Of a stretch of 64,000 bases of DNA, positions 19,063 through 27,048 are shown in pieces. Numbering within the stretch: position 1 is the stretch's first letter; each line of letters begins with the position of its first letter. Origin of the DNA: Maricaulis salignorans. Lineage in GTDB: Bacteria; Pseudomonadota; Alphaproteobacteria; Caulobacterales; Aquidulcibacteraceae. Location of the stretch: NCBI GenBank assembly GCA_945891505.1, contig CAMDDL010000009.1, forward strand, positions 1 to 64,000. Reading direction: 5' to 3'. A program made the position numbers and the translations under genes. The notes beneath the pieces are model-generated. The model was not told the origin of the DNA, ran no database searches, and was given only the letters and a program-made list of their open reading frames with translations.

Positions 19063-21189
19063 TTAAAACTCCCTGCGCAGGCTGAAGGTGATTTTGCGCC
19101 CCCGGTTGATGGTGAACGTGTCAAACGGGCCACCGGGGCCCAACCCTGCGAGCAAGCCCGTCATGCCTTGTCCGAAAGCGGAAATGGCCCACCGCTCATC
19201 GTTGAGGTTTTGCGCTTGTAAGGTGGCGGTCCAAGCTTCGCGCTCAGCGCTAAGGGTCAGGTCGGTCCACCAACGGGCTGGCGAATAGAGCACATTGTCG
19301 ATCTCATAAAAGGTCTTACCGGCATAATTGGTGTCTATCCGGCCTGTTAGATCGGTTTGTCCAAATGTTAGCTTGTATTGCGCGGAAACTCTGCCCGTAT
19401 CCTTCGGCGCATTGGGGATGGCCTTGCCGCTATAGTCGCGCGTGGCCGGGGAGCCCAACAGCGGATCGGTCGCAATAAAGCGCTCAATATTGGTATCCGC
19501 CAAGGCATAGCTGGCCGATAGGTCTAGGCTGTCTGTGGGTCGCAGCAAGATACTGGCTTCAAGACCCCTGACCGTCACTTCATCCACGTTCAGGGTCACG
19601 GACTGATTGTCGATAAACGTGTAGTTTTGATAGTCTTCGACCTTGTTGGAAAAGACATTCAGCTCCAGCCGACCAGAAGCGATGGGCAGGCGCTGTTTCC
19701 AGCCTAACTCTAAAGAGGTCGTAATCTCTGGCCGATAAGTGGCTTTCCAGATCGAGTTGGCGGTAGGCGTCGGGTTGAAACCACCGGGGCGATAGGCCTC
19801 GCCATAGGTGAGGAAAAGATTGGAGTCATTGTTCAGATATTGCCCCGTCACACGCGGCTGAAAGCGTTCAAATGTCCCATCGCGGCGGGAGATCACTGGA
19901 CCGCCAACTTGGCTCAGGATCGTTTGCGACCGCTCATCGCGGTCGAGCCGTCCTTGTGCTTCGACCTTAAACTCAGGCGTTACCTGATAACCAAGCCCGC
20001 CAAACACCGAAGTCTGGTGCGAGCGGGTCAGATAGCGTGGGGCCGGACCGCCGAACAGCAGGGGGCCAAAATCGTCGGTGCGGTCCTTATCGGTGTCCTG
20101 AAGAAACACGCCCCATTGCTGGGTCAGGGCCTGATTATCGCTAGATACCCAGCGCACTTCTGCCGTAGTGGCGCGCAGATCAATGGGCTGGCGAATAGGC
20201 TGAATACCATTTGGGAAAGCTGGAAAGCCAAAGAAGGTCAACGGCCCCGGGCGATAATCTAATTCCTCATCCCAGCGCTTGGCATAGGAATCGCGGGCGA
20301 TATAGGCAGACAAAGTGCCCCCCGCGATTGGGCGCGAAGCCTTCGCCACCCCATGCCCCCAACGCCGCTTGGATTGGCCCGGATAATCGCCGATTGGATT
20401 GATCAGGACTTTGCCAGAAAGACGGCCTGCATTCTTGCCGGTGACATTGTTGGAGCTCGCCCAAGCGGCCCCGCCCTCGTCTTCCAAATACTGGAGCTTG
20501 AAGTCGAAGTTCCAGCCTAAAGCGGGACCTGTTAGGCGCAAGCGACCACTGCGCGTCTCAACCGCATCAACCAAGAGATTAAGCGTCGTGTTCTTGATCC
20601 AGCCATCGGCAGACGACCACAGGCCAGCCGCCCGCAAGTTCCAGTCGGTTCCAAGTGCCAAAGTGTGGGCACCCTCAATCTCGCCCAAACCACCATTGCC
20701 CACAATCGCTTGAAGATAAGTGACACCTTGCCCGGTACGAATGCCAATCACACCGCCCGAAGCATTCTTGCCAAAAAGCGCCCCTTGTGGCCCTTTTAGA
20801 ACTTCGATCGCGCGAACATCGTAAAGGCGTGGCGTGAAAAGCTCTGTATCGGCCAAGGGCACACCGTCAAGCACCATGGCGACGGACGCTTGTTGCAGAC
20901 GATCCGTAGTTGCGCCCCGGATGGAGAGGATATTGGTGCCGGGGTCCTGGTCATTGACCATCCAGACACCCGGAACTGCGGTGGCCACATCGTCTACGGT
21001 CGTAATGCCTTCGCCAGAGAAAGACACCGCAGCCACTGGAGACTGAAACCGTGATTCCCAGCGTCCACGAACAGTGATTACCTCTGTGACCGAGGGCGCA
21101 TAATCGGCGATGATTATTTCCTGCTGCTCTGATTGAGGAACAGGTTGCGCGGCTTGCACCACAGCGAGAACGATGAGTGATAAAGTCAT
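19063..21189 (-). CDS. TonB-dependent outer-membrane receptor, TPP-regulated (probable thiamine/precursor uptake)
   Basis: 708 residues from ATG 21189 (MTLSLIVLAVVQAAQP); an in-frame ATG at 21213 falls inside the riboswitch and is rejected. A short signal peptide of about 16-20 residues precedes a TonB-box-like TEVITV. The plug domain contains SIRGATTDRLQQASVAMVLDG and VEVLKGPQGALFGKN-type sequence (here IEVLKGPQGALFGKN). A 22-strand barrel follows, including the FLTYGEAYRPGGFNP motif of siderophore-like receptors, ending in the C-terminal Phe of the outer-membrane signature (SLRREF). A TPP riboswitch ends next to its ribosome site and tenA follows in the same operon. The substrate is therefore most probably thiamine or a pyrimidine/thiazole precursor, an inference from regulation. 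Confidence 0.92.
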   Translation of the reverse strand: MTLSLIVLAVVQAAQPVPQSEQQEIIIADYAPSVTEVITVRGRWESRFQSPVAAVSFSGEGITTVDDVATAVPGVWMVNDQDPGTNILSIRGATTDRLQQASVAMVLDGVPLADTELFTPRLYDVRAIEVLKGPQGALFGKNASGGVIGIRTGQGVTYLQAIVGNGGLGEIEGAHTLALGTDWNLRAAGLWSSADGWIKNTTLNLLVDAVETRSGRLRLTGPALGWNFDFKLQYLEDEGGAAWASSNNVTGKNAGRLSGKVLINPIGDYPGQSKRRWGHGVAKASRPIAGGTLSAYIARDSYAKRWDEELDYRPGPLTFFGFPAFPNGIQPIRQPIDLRATTAEVRWVSSDNQALTQQWGVFLQDTDKDRTDDFGPLLFGGPAPRYLTRSHQTSVFGGLGYQVTPEFKVEAQGRLDRDERSQTILSQVGGPVISRRDGTFERFQPRVTGQYLNNDSNLFLTYGEAYRPGGFNPTPTANSIWKATYRPEITTSLELGWKQRLPIASGRLELNVFSNKVEDYQNYTFIDNQSVTLNVDEVTVRGLEASILLRPTDSLDLSASYALADTNIERFIATDPLLGSPATRDYSGKAIPNAPKDTGRVSAQYKLTFGQTDLTGRIDTNYAGKTFYEIDNVLYSPARWWTDLTLSAEREAWTATLQAQNLNDERWAISAFGQGMTGLLAGLGPGGPFDTFTINRGRKITFSLRREF

Positions 21190-21194
21190 ATAGG

Positions 21195-21303
21195 GCCCTC
21201 CCTTCGCCGGCATGATCCGGAGCAGGTTCTACGGGTCGCCAAACGACAATCCTCAAGGATCGTTTATGGCCTCTCAGCCCCTCATCGTAGGGCTCCCCGG
21301 TGT
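21195..21303 (-). ncRNA. TPP riboswitch (thi-box)
   Basis: The minus strand shows the conserved core: GGGGAGCCC, then GGGGCTGAGAGG (CTGAGA at 21277-21272). A variable P3 extension (ATCCTTGAGGAT) follows, then GACCCGTAGAACCTG, CTCCGGATCATGCCGGCG and GAAGGGAG. These match the pyrimidine- and pyrophosphate-sensing arms of THI elements. The 3' end (GGGAGGG) doubles as the Shine-Dalgarno about 8 nt before ATG 21189, so ligand binding most likely blocks translation. It controls the TonB receptor and tenA. It lies downstream of thiG, not upstream of thiS. Confidence 0.95.
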
Positions 21304-21305
21304 GT

Positions 21306-21324
21306 GGGCGGGGTAGGCCCGCCC
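21306..21324. repeat. GC-rich perfect hairpin between the thiG terminator and the riboswitch
   Basis: GGGCGGG and CCCGCCC form a 7-bp stem with a 5-nt loop immediately upstream of the riboswitch. It has no T-run. It may be an additional termination or processing structure; no function can be assigned from sequence. Confidence 0.45.
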
Positions 21325-21327
21325 TGG

Positions 21328-21349
21328 AAAAGCGTCAAGCACATGACGC
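21328..21349 (-). terminator. Candidate rho-independent terminator after thiG
   Basis: On the minus strand GCGTCA and TGACGC make a 6-bp stem with a 6-nt loop followed by TTTT, 12 nt past the thiG stop. If functional it would limit read-through from thiSG into the riboswitch-controlled genes. The stem is short. Confidence 0.5.
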
Positions 21350-21360
21350 AGATAATGCGG

Positions 21361-22158
21361 CTAGATCAGGCCCGCCAAGGGGCTGGATGGATCGGCATAA
21401 CGCTTGCGCCCCATGCGGCCTGCCAAATAGGCGTCGCGACCGGCTAGGACCGCATGCTTCATGGCGCGCGCCATGCGAATGGGGTCTTTGGCCTCGGCAA
21501 TGGCGGTATTCATCAAAACCCCATCGCAACCGAGCTCCATTGCAATGGCAGCTTCTGAAGCCGTGCCAACGCCTGCATCGACCAAAACGGGTACGCGGGC
21601 GGCTTCGACGATCAAGCGGATATTGACGGGGTTCTGGATGCCAAGGCCCGAGCCAATCGGCGCGCCTAACGGCATAATGGCGCACGCGCCTGCATCTTCC
21701 AGCCTGCGCGCAAAAACAGGGTCATCGGTGCAATAGACCATCACATCAAAGCCCTCTTTCACCAAAACCTTGGTGGCCTCTAGTGTTTCAATCATGTCTG
21801 GATAGAGCGTCTTTTGATCCGACAGCACTTCCAGCTTCACCAAGCTCCAGCCACCTGCTTCACGGGCAAGCCGCAGCGTGCGCAGCGCATCTTCGGCGGT
21901 GAAACAGCCCGCCGTATTGGGCAAAAAAGTATAGCGCTTAGGGTCAACAAAGTCTGTCAGGCGCGGCTGGGTGGGGTCAGACAAATTCACCCGTCGCACG
22001 GCCACCGTGACGATTTCGACGCCCGCAGCCTCTGCCGCCGCAGCATTTTGGGCATAGTCGCGGTACTTGCCCGTGCCGATGATCAAGCGCGAGGAGAAAG
22101 TGCGCCCGGCAACTGTCCAGCTATCATCTTGGTTGAGGTCTTTTGTTGTTTCGGTCAA
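21361..22158 (-). CDS. thiG: Thiazole synthase
   Basis: 265-residue TIM-barrel enzyme forming the thiazole phosphate of thiamine from deoxyxylulose 5-phosphate, an imine partner and ThiS-thiocarboxylate. Diagnostic stretches are [12 protein letters not shown] near the N-terminus, [20 protein letters not shown] and the Schiff-base Lys108 in [10 protein letters not shown]. The phosphate site is [24 protein letters not shown] with VLMNTAIA. It lies 4 nt downstream of thiS, forming a thiSG pair. No TPP riboswitch is visible upstream of thiS, so control of this pair appears separate from the receptor-tenA unit. Other thiamine genes (thiC, thiD, thiE, thiO) are not in the window. Confidence 0.97.
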   Translation of the reverse strand: MTETTKDLNQDDSWTVAGRTFSSRLIIGTGKYRDYAQNAAAAEAAGVEIVTVAVRRVNLSDPTQPRLTDFVDPKRYTFLPNTAGCFTAEDALRTLRLAREAGGWSLVKLEVLSDQKTLYPDMIETLEATKVLVKEGFDVMVYCTDDPVFARRLEDAGACAIMPLGAPIGSGLGIQNPVNIRLIVEAARVPVLVDAGVGTASEAAIAMELGCDGVLMNTAIAEAKDPIRMARAMKHAVLAGRDAYLAGRMGRKRYADPSSPLAGLI

Positions 22159-22162
22159 ACCC

Positions 22163-22363
22163 TCATCCCCCGCCTACAAATTGCACAAATTCTAATTGGT
22201 CACCGTCAGCCAACATGGTTTGATCCCATTGCGACTTCATGACGATCACCCGATTGCGCTCAATCGCCACGCCGCGGGGATCAGCGACAAGGTTCGTGAC
22301 CAAAGCCGTTAAGCTTGTCCCCGGTTCAACCTGATGCTCTTCCCCATTGAGATAAATAATCAT
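22163..22363 (-). CDS. thiS: Sulfur carrier protein ThiS
   Basis: 66-residue ubiquitin-fold protein that carries sulfur as a C-terminal thiocarboxylate to thiazole synthase. It starts [18 protein letters not shown], as ThiS proteins do (short strand, then NGE), and ends in VGGG, the required Gly-Gly tail. It is the first gene of thiS-thiG and is divergent from aroQ, with 137 nt between them holding both promoters. No riboswitch motif (CTGAGA) is found in that gap. Confidence 0.95.
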   Translation of the reverse strand: MIIYLNGEEHQVEPGTSLTALVTNLVADPRGVAIERNRVIVMKSQWDQTMLADGDQLEFVQFVGGG

Positions 22364-22500
22364 CGCACCCTCATTGGCGGCAGATATGGGCGGGCTTGGT
22401 TGGTTTGATCAAGGCGGTTGTGCAGGAAAGCAGCCATAAGATGCAACCATTTCAGCATGGCCACCTTTCCCTTTAGGCAAAGCAAGGTTACACCTAGTTC

Positions 22501-22947
22501 ATGGAAAAAGCGATTTTTGTGCTCAATGGGCCAAACCTCAACCTGTTGGGCACGCGCGAACCTGAGATTTACGGGGCTGATACGCTGGCGGATGTGGAAG
22601 CCGCATGCTCAGCGCTGGCCGAACGCTTGGGGATGAAGCTTGTCTTTCGTCAGTCCAATAGCGAGGGCCAATTGGTGGATTGGCTGCAAGAAGCCCGTGA
22701 CCAAGGCGCAGGCGTTTTGCTGAATGCCGGGGCCCTAACCCACACCTCGCTTGCGATCTATGATGCGCTTAAGGCCATGAGCATTCCTGTCATCGAGATC
22801 CATCTGTCCAACCCGTTGCGGCGCGAAGCGTTTCGCCATCACTCCTATGTTGGGATGGCAGCAACTGGGACAATCGCGGGCTTTGGCCTACATTCTTACG
22901 TGTTGGGCCTAGAAGCCCTATCCAAGAAACTATCGGCCAAAAGCTGA
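22501..22947 (+). CDS. aroQ: 3-dehydroquinate dehydratase, type II
   Basis: 148-residue dodecameric enzyme of the shikimate pathway, dehydrating 3-dehydroquinate to 3-dehydroshikimate. The N-terminal signature [18 protein letters not shown] carries Arg19 and the catalytic Tyr24. [11 protein letters not shown] and [17 protein letters not shown] complete the site with His101. The start ATG 22501 lacks a clear Shine-Dalgarno, and a leaderless mRNA is possible. It is followed after 51 nt by accB, the order seen in many alphaproteobacteria (aroQ-accB-accC-aat). Confidence 0.96.
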   Translation: MEKAIFVLNGPNLNLLGTREPEIYGADTLADVEAACSALAERLGMKLVFRQSNSEGQLVDWLQEARDQGAGVLLNAGALTHTSLAIYDALKAMSIPVIEIHLSNPLRREAFRHHSYVGMAATGTIAGFGLHSYVLGLEALSKKLSAKS

Positions 22948-22998
22948 CCCTTTTGCCCCAAAAATGAAGGTCCTAATACAGACCTATAGGAGAGACGA

Positions 22999-23484
22999 AT
23001 GAGCCAATCAGGATTCGACACAAAATTGGTCAAGGATCTGGCGCGTATCCTGCGCGATACGGACCTGAGCGAGATTGAAGTGGAAAACGAAGGGGTTCGC
23101 GTGCGTGTTGCGCGTCAAGCCAATATCGCGCCTCAAATGGTCCAAGCCCAGGTGCCAATGGCCCAAGCCCCTATTGCGATGGCACCGGCGGCGGCAAATT
23201 CTGCGTCAGCAGCACCTGCTACCGCTCCAGCGGCTGATCCTGCCAAGCACCCCGGCGCGGTTCCCTCGCCTATGGTCGGCACGGTCTATACCCAACCAGA
23301 ACCCGGCGCTTCGGCCTTTATCAAGGTCGGCGACACGGTGAAGGAAGGCCAGCAGCTGTTCATCATCGAAGCGATGAAGACCATGAACCCTGTGCCCTCG
23401 CCACGTTCTGGGACAGTAACGGCTATTCTTGTCCATGATGCTCAACCCGTTGAATATGGCGAAGCGCTCTGCGTGATCGAATAG
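22999..23484 (+). CDS. accB: Acetyl-CoA carboxylase biotin carboxyl carrier protein
   Basis: 161-residue carrier that holds biotin between the carboxylase and transferase halves of acetyl-CoA carboxylase. The N-terminal helix DTKLVKDLARILRDTDLSE is followed by an Ala/Pro-rich flexible linker (about 48-82). The biotinyl domain has Lys127 in EAMKTMNPV, a slight variant of EAMKMMN. A strong AGGAGA site precedes ATG 22999. It is followed after 15 nt by accC. It links the window's pyruvate dehydrogenase and fab genes as a malonyl-CoA supplier. Confidence 0.97.
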   Translation: MSQSGFDTKLVKDLARILRDTDLSEIEVENEGVRVRVARQANIAPQMVQAQVPMAQAPIAMAPAAANSASAAPATAPAADPAKHPGAVPSPMVGTVYTQPEPGASAFIKVGDTVKEGQQLFIIEAMKTMNPVPSPRSGTVTAILVHDAQPVEYGEALCVIE

Positions 23485-23499
23485 TCAGGAGACACACAG

Positions 23500-24867
23500 G
23501 TGTTTGATAAAGTTCTGATCGCCAACCGCGGCGAGATTGCCCTGCGGATTCACCGCGCCTGTAAAGAAATGGGCATAACCACCGTGGCGGTCCATTCTAC
23601 GGCGGACGCGGACGCGATGCATGTGCGCTTGGCCGATGAAAGTGTCTGCTTGGGTCCGCCAGCTGCTGCGAAGTCGTACTTGAATATCCCAGCCTTAATC
23701 GCGGCTTGCGAGATTACTGGTGCGCAAGCGATCCATCCAGGTTATGGCTTCTTGTCTGAAAATGCCCGCTTTGCAGAAATCATCGATGCGCATGGCTTAG
23801 TCTTTATCGGCCCGCGCGCCGAACATATCCGCATGATGGGTGACAAGATTGCTGCCAAAGCTGCGGTGAAGGCTGCCGGTATACCCGTCGTGCCTGGCTC
23901 TGACGGTGGCATTACAGATGACGAGACCGCTTTGGCGGTTGCCGAAGAAATTGGCTATCCCGTTTTGGTTAAGGCCTCAGCCGGTGGCGGTGGTCGCGGC
24001 ATGAAAGTCGCCCACTCAAAGGACGAGTTGTCGGTCGCTTTGTCGATGGCCCGCACGGAAGCGAAAAATGCCTTCGGCGATGACACGGTTTATCTCGAAA
24101 AATACCTCGGCAAGCCACGCCACATCGAAATCCAAGTGATCGCCGATGAGTTTGGCAATGTGGTTCATTTGGGCGAACGCGATTGCTCACTTCAACGTCG
24201 CCACCAAAAAGTCTGGGAAGAAGCGCCCTCGCCTGCCTTGAACGCTGAAGAACGCGCCGAGATCGGCGACATCGTTGTCAAGGCTATTAAGTCGTTGGGC
24301 TATCTTGGCGTCGGCACCATTGAATTCCTCTATGAAGAAGGCCGCTTCTATTTCATCGAAATGAACACCCGCCTTCAGGTCGAACATCCCGTCACTGAGA
24401 TGATCACAGGCGTGGATTTGGTGCGCGAGCAAATTCGGATCGCCGCTGGGATGCCGCTCTCTTTCACCCAAGAAGAAGTGGTTTTTGAAGGCGTGGCGAT
24501 TGAATGCAGGGTCAATGCCGAAGACCCTGTCAACTTCGCGCCATCGCCTGGTACCATCACAGACTTCCATGCGCCGGGTGGCTTGGGTGTTCGCTTGGAT
24601 TCAGCCATTTATACGGGCTATAAAATTCCACCCTATTACGACAGCTTGATTGGTAAGTTGATCGTGCATGGGCGCAACCGCAACGAATGCCTGATGCGTT
24701 TGCGACGCTCGCTTGCTGAAATGGTGGTTGGTGGCGTGAAGACTACGATCCCGCTGTTCCTGCGTTTGGTCCAAGAGCGCGACATCATTGATGGCGATTA
24801 CAACATCCACTGGCTGGAAAAGTGGTTGGCCGAACAAGCCGAACAAGCTGAGGAACCGCGTGCATGA
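23500..24867 (+). CDS. accC: Acetyl-CoA carboxylase, biotin carboxylase subunit
   Basis: 455-residue ATP-grasp enzyme carboxylating the biotin of AccB; the length is normal (E. coli 449). It uses a GTG start at 23500 ([20 protein letters not shown]) with CAGGAGA upstream. The N-domain contains [11 protein letters not shown], the ATP lid [13 protein letters not shown], the catalytic [19 protein letters not shown] and [18 protein letters not shown]. The stop TGA overlaps the aat start as ATGA, giving translational coupling. Confidence 0.97.
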   Translation: MFDKVLIANRGEIALRIHRACKEMGITTVAVHSTADADAMHVRLADESVCLGPPAAAKSYLNIPALIAACEITGAQAIHPGYGFLSENARFAEIIDAHGLVFIGPRAEHIRMMGDKIAAKAAVKAAGIPVVPGSDGGITDDETALAVAEEIGYPVLVKASAGGGGRGMKVAHSKDELSVALSMARTEAKNAFGDDTVYLEKYLGKPRHIEIQVIADEFGNVVHLGERDCSLQRRHQKVWEEAPSPALNAEERAEIGDIVVKAIKSLGYLGVGTIEFLYEEGRFYFIEMNTRLQVEHPVTEMITGVDLVREQIRIAAGMPLSFTQEEVVFEGVAIECRVNAEDPVNFAPSPGTITDFHAPGGLGVRLDSAIYTGYKIPPYYDSLIGKLIVHGRNRNECLMRLRRSLAEMVVGGVKTTIPLFLRLVQERDIIDGDYNIHWLEKWLAEQAEQAEEPRA

Positions 24868-25643
24868 GCAAGGGCTTTGGCCCGGACGAGCTTTTGGCAT
24901 GCTATGCGCGCGGGACTTTCCCGATGGCAGACGGGCGGGATGATCCCCGCCTGTTTCTGGTTGATCCAGACCAGCGGGGAGTTCTGCCGCTCGATCAATT
25001 CCACATCCCACGACGCCTCAAGCGCACAGTTCGCACTACTCCTTATGTGGTGACAATCAACCAAGCCTTTCGCGAGGTGGTGGAATTATGCGCGGCACCG
25101 ATTGGCGAGCGGACTGAGACTTGGATTAATCAGCCGATCTTGGAACTCTACGACGGATTACACCGCCGCGGTCACGCTTTTAGCGTTGAAACCTGGCACG
25201 AAGGCAATTTGGTCGGAGGGCTCTATGGGGTTCGCCTTGGCGCGGCTTTTTTTGGCGAAAGCATGTTTTCGCGCGCGCGGGATGCCAGCAAAGTTGCCCT
25301 CGTCCATCTGGTCGCGCACCTCATCGCAGGCGGATTTCGCCTGTTAGATACCCAGTTTCTAACCGATCATTTGACGCAGTTTGGCACCATTGAGGTCAAT
25401 CGCAAGACCTATCACGCGCTTTTGGCCGAAGCGATTACGTGCCCTTCAACTTTTCCTGTGCTGGATTTGTTGGCGCTGGACCCGTCCGAGGCTCTGACTC
25501 ACCTGGATCCGCATCCGGCGCAACTGGCACCGATGCCGCTGCATCTGGATTCGCCGCGCCAGCTTTGGCCTCAGAGCGTGGGCGCGCTTTGTTTGGAGAC
25601 GATGGAGCAGAACTTGGCAATGCAATTGCCCCCTCACAACTGA
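24864..25643 (+). CDS. aat: Leucyl/phenylalanyl-tRNA--protein transferase
   Basis: 259-residue enzyme that adds Leu or Phe to proteins with N-terminal Arg/Lys, creating N-degrons for ClpS/ClpAP. Family motifs are [56 protein letters not shown]-type sequence ([15 protein letters not shown]), [19 protein letters not shown] and [13 protein letters not shown]. The core ends near residue 200. The last 65 or so residues have no family match and are read antisense to the 3' end of the DUF2155 gene, with a 209-nt convergent overlap. It starts by ATGA overlap with accC. Confidence 0.95.
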   Translation: MSKGFGPDELLACYARGTFPMADGRDDPRLFLVDPDQRGVLPLDQFHIPRRLKRTVRTTPYVVTINQAFREVVELCAAPIGERTETWINQPILELYDGLHRRGHAFSVETWHEGNLVGGLYGVRLGAAFFGESMFSRARDASKVALVHLVAHLIAGGFRLLDTQFLTDHLTQFGTIEVNRKTYHALLAEAITCPSTFPVLDLLALDPSEALTHLDPHPAQLAPMPLHLDSPRQLWPQSVGALCLETMEQNLAMQLPPHN

Positions 25644-26478
25644 CCAACCACATATCGTAAGTTGGATGGTCAATCGGGGTAACCGCCGGGCTTGAGGCAA
25701 TGATCCAGCCTTTGCGCAACACGCGTTCCTTATTGGCCTCATGCATGTCGCGACGGTTGCGCTGGGGTAAAACTGCCAGTTGATTGTTGTTCTGGCGGCC
25801 CATATCCAAAACTTCGACATAGGCCCAAGACTCAAGCGGGTCCTGCGGATTGGACGCATAGCAGGCCGACAGCTTCAGCCGCAACGATCCATAGGTAACT
25901 TGGCTGCCTACGGGAACGCGCACACGGACATTGGTTCCCTTTTCGCGGTCCAAGGCCCCAATCAGAACCCCGGTGCCGCGCGTTTCTCGCACAGGCTTCG
26001 GCCCAGTCTCGAGCGCTTCCGGCGGAAACAAAAGTTCAAGCGGGACAAGGGGAATATTTGGTCCAACCAAACGAGGCATGACTAAACCGCTGGTTGCCAA
26101 CGCTTGTTGCTCGGCCTCTGCTTGACTTAGGGCTTCCCGGCGGATGCGCGCGCGCATCTCATCCTCGGGGGTCATCCACGTGCCGGTGCCGTTCTGACGG
26201 AAAGCAGGCGCAACATCGCCTTCTTCAGGCTCTGCAATCGGCCCGAGCTCTGGATCAATCCCGCCGCTCGTTGCCGCTGGTGCCGTCGCCTTCGTGGCCT
26301 TAGCTGGATCACTGGATGCGCCGCTTGTTGAAGCCGGGCGCAAGCCTGTCGCATTGGCTTCTGGATTTGCTGTCTGTGCGATCACAGCACCACTGCCGAG
26401 CGCAATGAAAGCAGAACCCAGCACCAGCCAGCTTAGTTTCTTTACGTCAAACATGGCTGTGCCGTCGGCCCGTTTCAT
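25435..26478 (-). CDS. DUF2155-domain exported protein
   Basis: 347 residues. The ATG at 26478 shares an A with the NDUFA12 stop (TAATG), which favours this start over later Met codons. The N-terminus has a signal peptide-like helix ([20 protein letters not shown], then QT). A disordered Ala/Pro/Thr region (about 28-95) precedes a middle helix and the DUF2155 core at about 175-285: [29 protein letters not shown]-like [36 protein letters not shown]. The core Cys pair (SACY, VSCE) may be disulfide linked in the periplasm. The Pro/Ala-rich tail of about 60 residues overlaps aat. The function is unknown; linkage to NDUFA12 and aat is conserved in alphaproteobacteria. Confidence 0.9.
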   Translation of the reverse strand: MKRADGTAMFDVKKLSWLVLGSAFIALGSGAVIAQTANPEANATGLRPASTSGASSDPAKATKATAPAATSGGIDPELGPIAEPEEGDVAPAFRQNGTGTWMTPEDEMRARIRREALSQAEAEQQALATSGLVMPRLVGPNIPLVPLELLFPPEALETGPKPVRETRGTGVLIGALDREKGTNVRVRVPVGSQVTYGSLRLKLSACYASNPQDPLESWAYVEVLDMGRQNNNQLAVLPQRNRRDMHEANKERVLRKGWIIASSPAVTPIDHPTYDMWLVSCEGAIALPSSAPSSPNKARPRSEAKAGAANPDAAASVPVAPDADPGESEPRTGPAPTNPAQEKLKGT

Positions 26479-26867
26479 TATTCGGGCGACCAAGACTCAT
26501 AGTCGCTGGAAGATTTCGCGCGCTCTCCTGCCCCGGCCAAGCTGCCCTTGGGCCGATAGGCAAATACAGTCCCAGTCAGATTAGGCAGATGCGGCTTTTC
26601 CCATGACTTCAGCACGAATGGCTCAATCGTTGGGGGTTGCTCAAACGTATGGTGCAGCCAGCCGTGCCAATCCACTGGCACGCGTGAAGGCTCAGCATAG
26701 CCTTTGTAAAGCACATACCGACGCTTACGCCCTTCAAGGGTGGCCTTACGCTCTTCAAAATAGCGATTGCCTTGGTCATCTTCGCCCACCAAGGTTGCAC
26801 GCTTTGCGATATCAAACAGCGCACCAAGTGTTGCACCATTCCACCACGTAAAGATTTTTGTGAGCAC
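26478..26867 (-). CDS. NADH:ubiquinone oxidoreductase NDUFA12-family accessory subunit
   Basis: 129-residue homologue of the mitochondrial complex I accessory subunit NDUFA12 (B17.2), which associates with the peripheral arm of complex I. The family pattern is clear: GDDQGNRYFEE-type sequence (here VGEDDQGNRYFEER), RRYVLYKGYAEPSRVPVDWH, WLHHTFEQPP, then the proline-rich LPNLTGTVFAYRPKGSL. It is upstream of, and translationally coupled to, the DUF2155 gene. The core nuo operon is not in this window. Confidence 0.94.
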   Translation of the reverse strand: MLTKIFTWWNGATLGALFDIAKRATLVGEDDQGNRYFEERKATLEGRKRRYVLYKGYAEPSRVPVDWHGWLHHTFEQPPTIEPFVLKSWEKPHLPNLTGTVFAYRPKGSLAGAGERAKSSSDYESWSPE

Positions 26868-27048
26868 GAGAATTTTCCTCTTCAGCCTGCATTATGCCCC
26901 GCACCGCTCTTGGCATCAAGTCGATGCGGCATGCCTCAACAGGGCGAAACACCGATGACCCGCGGCCACACGCATTCTTCAGCAGAAAGCAGGGCCACTG
27001 ATGCAGTTTTTCCCCAATCAGGACTAGGCGGGCGATGACTTCAGGCAG

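Noticed and set aside
22364-22500. A second TPP riboswitch upstream of thiS.
   Set aside because: No CTGAGA or CCGG/CATGCCGG core on the minus strand.
26868-27048. Possible cobalamin riboswitch ahead of the NrdJ-like gene (GCCACTG is present).
   Set aside because: The B12 box (AGxCAGGAGACC type) and the rest of the conserved core are absent; one 7-mer is not enough.
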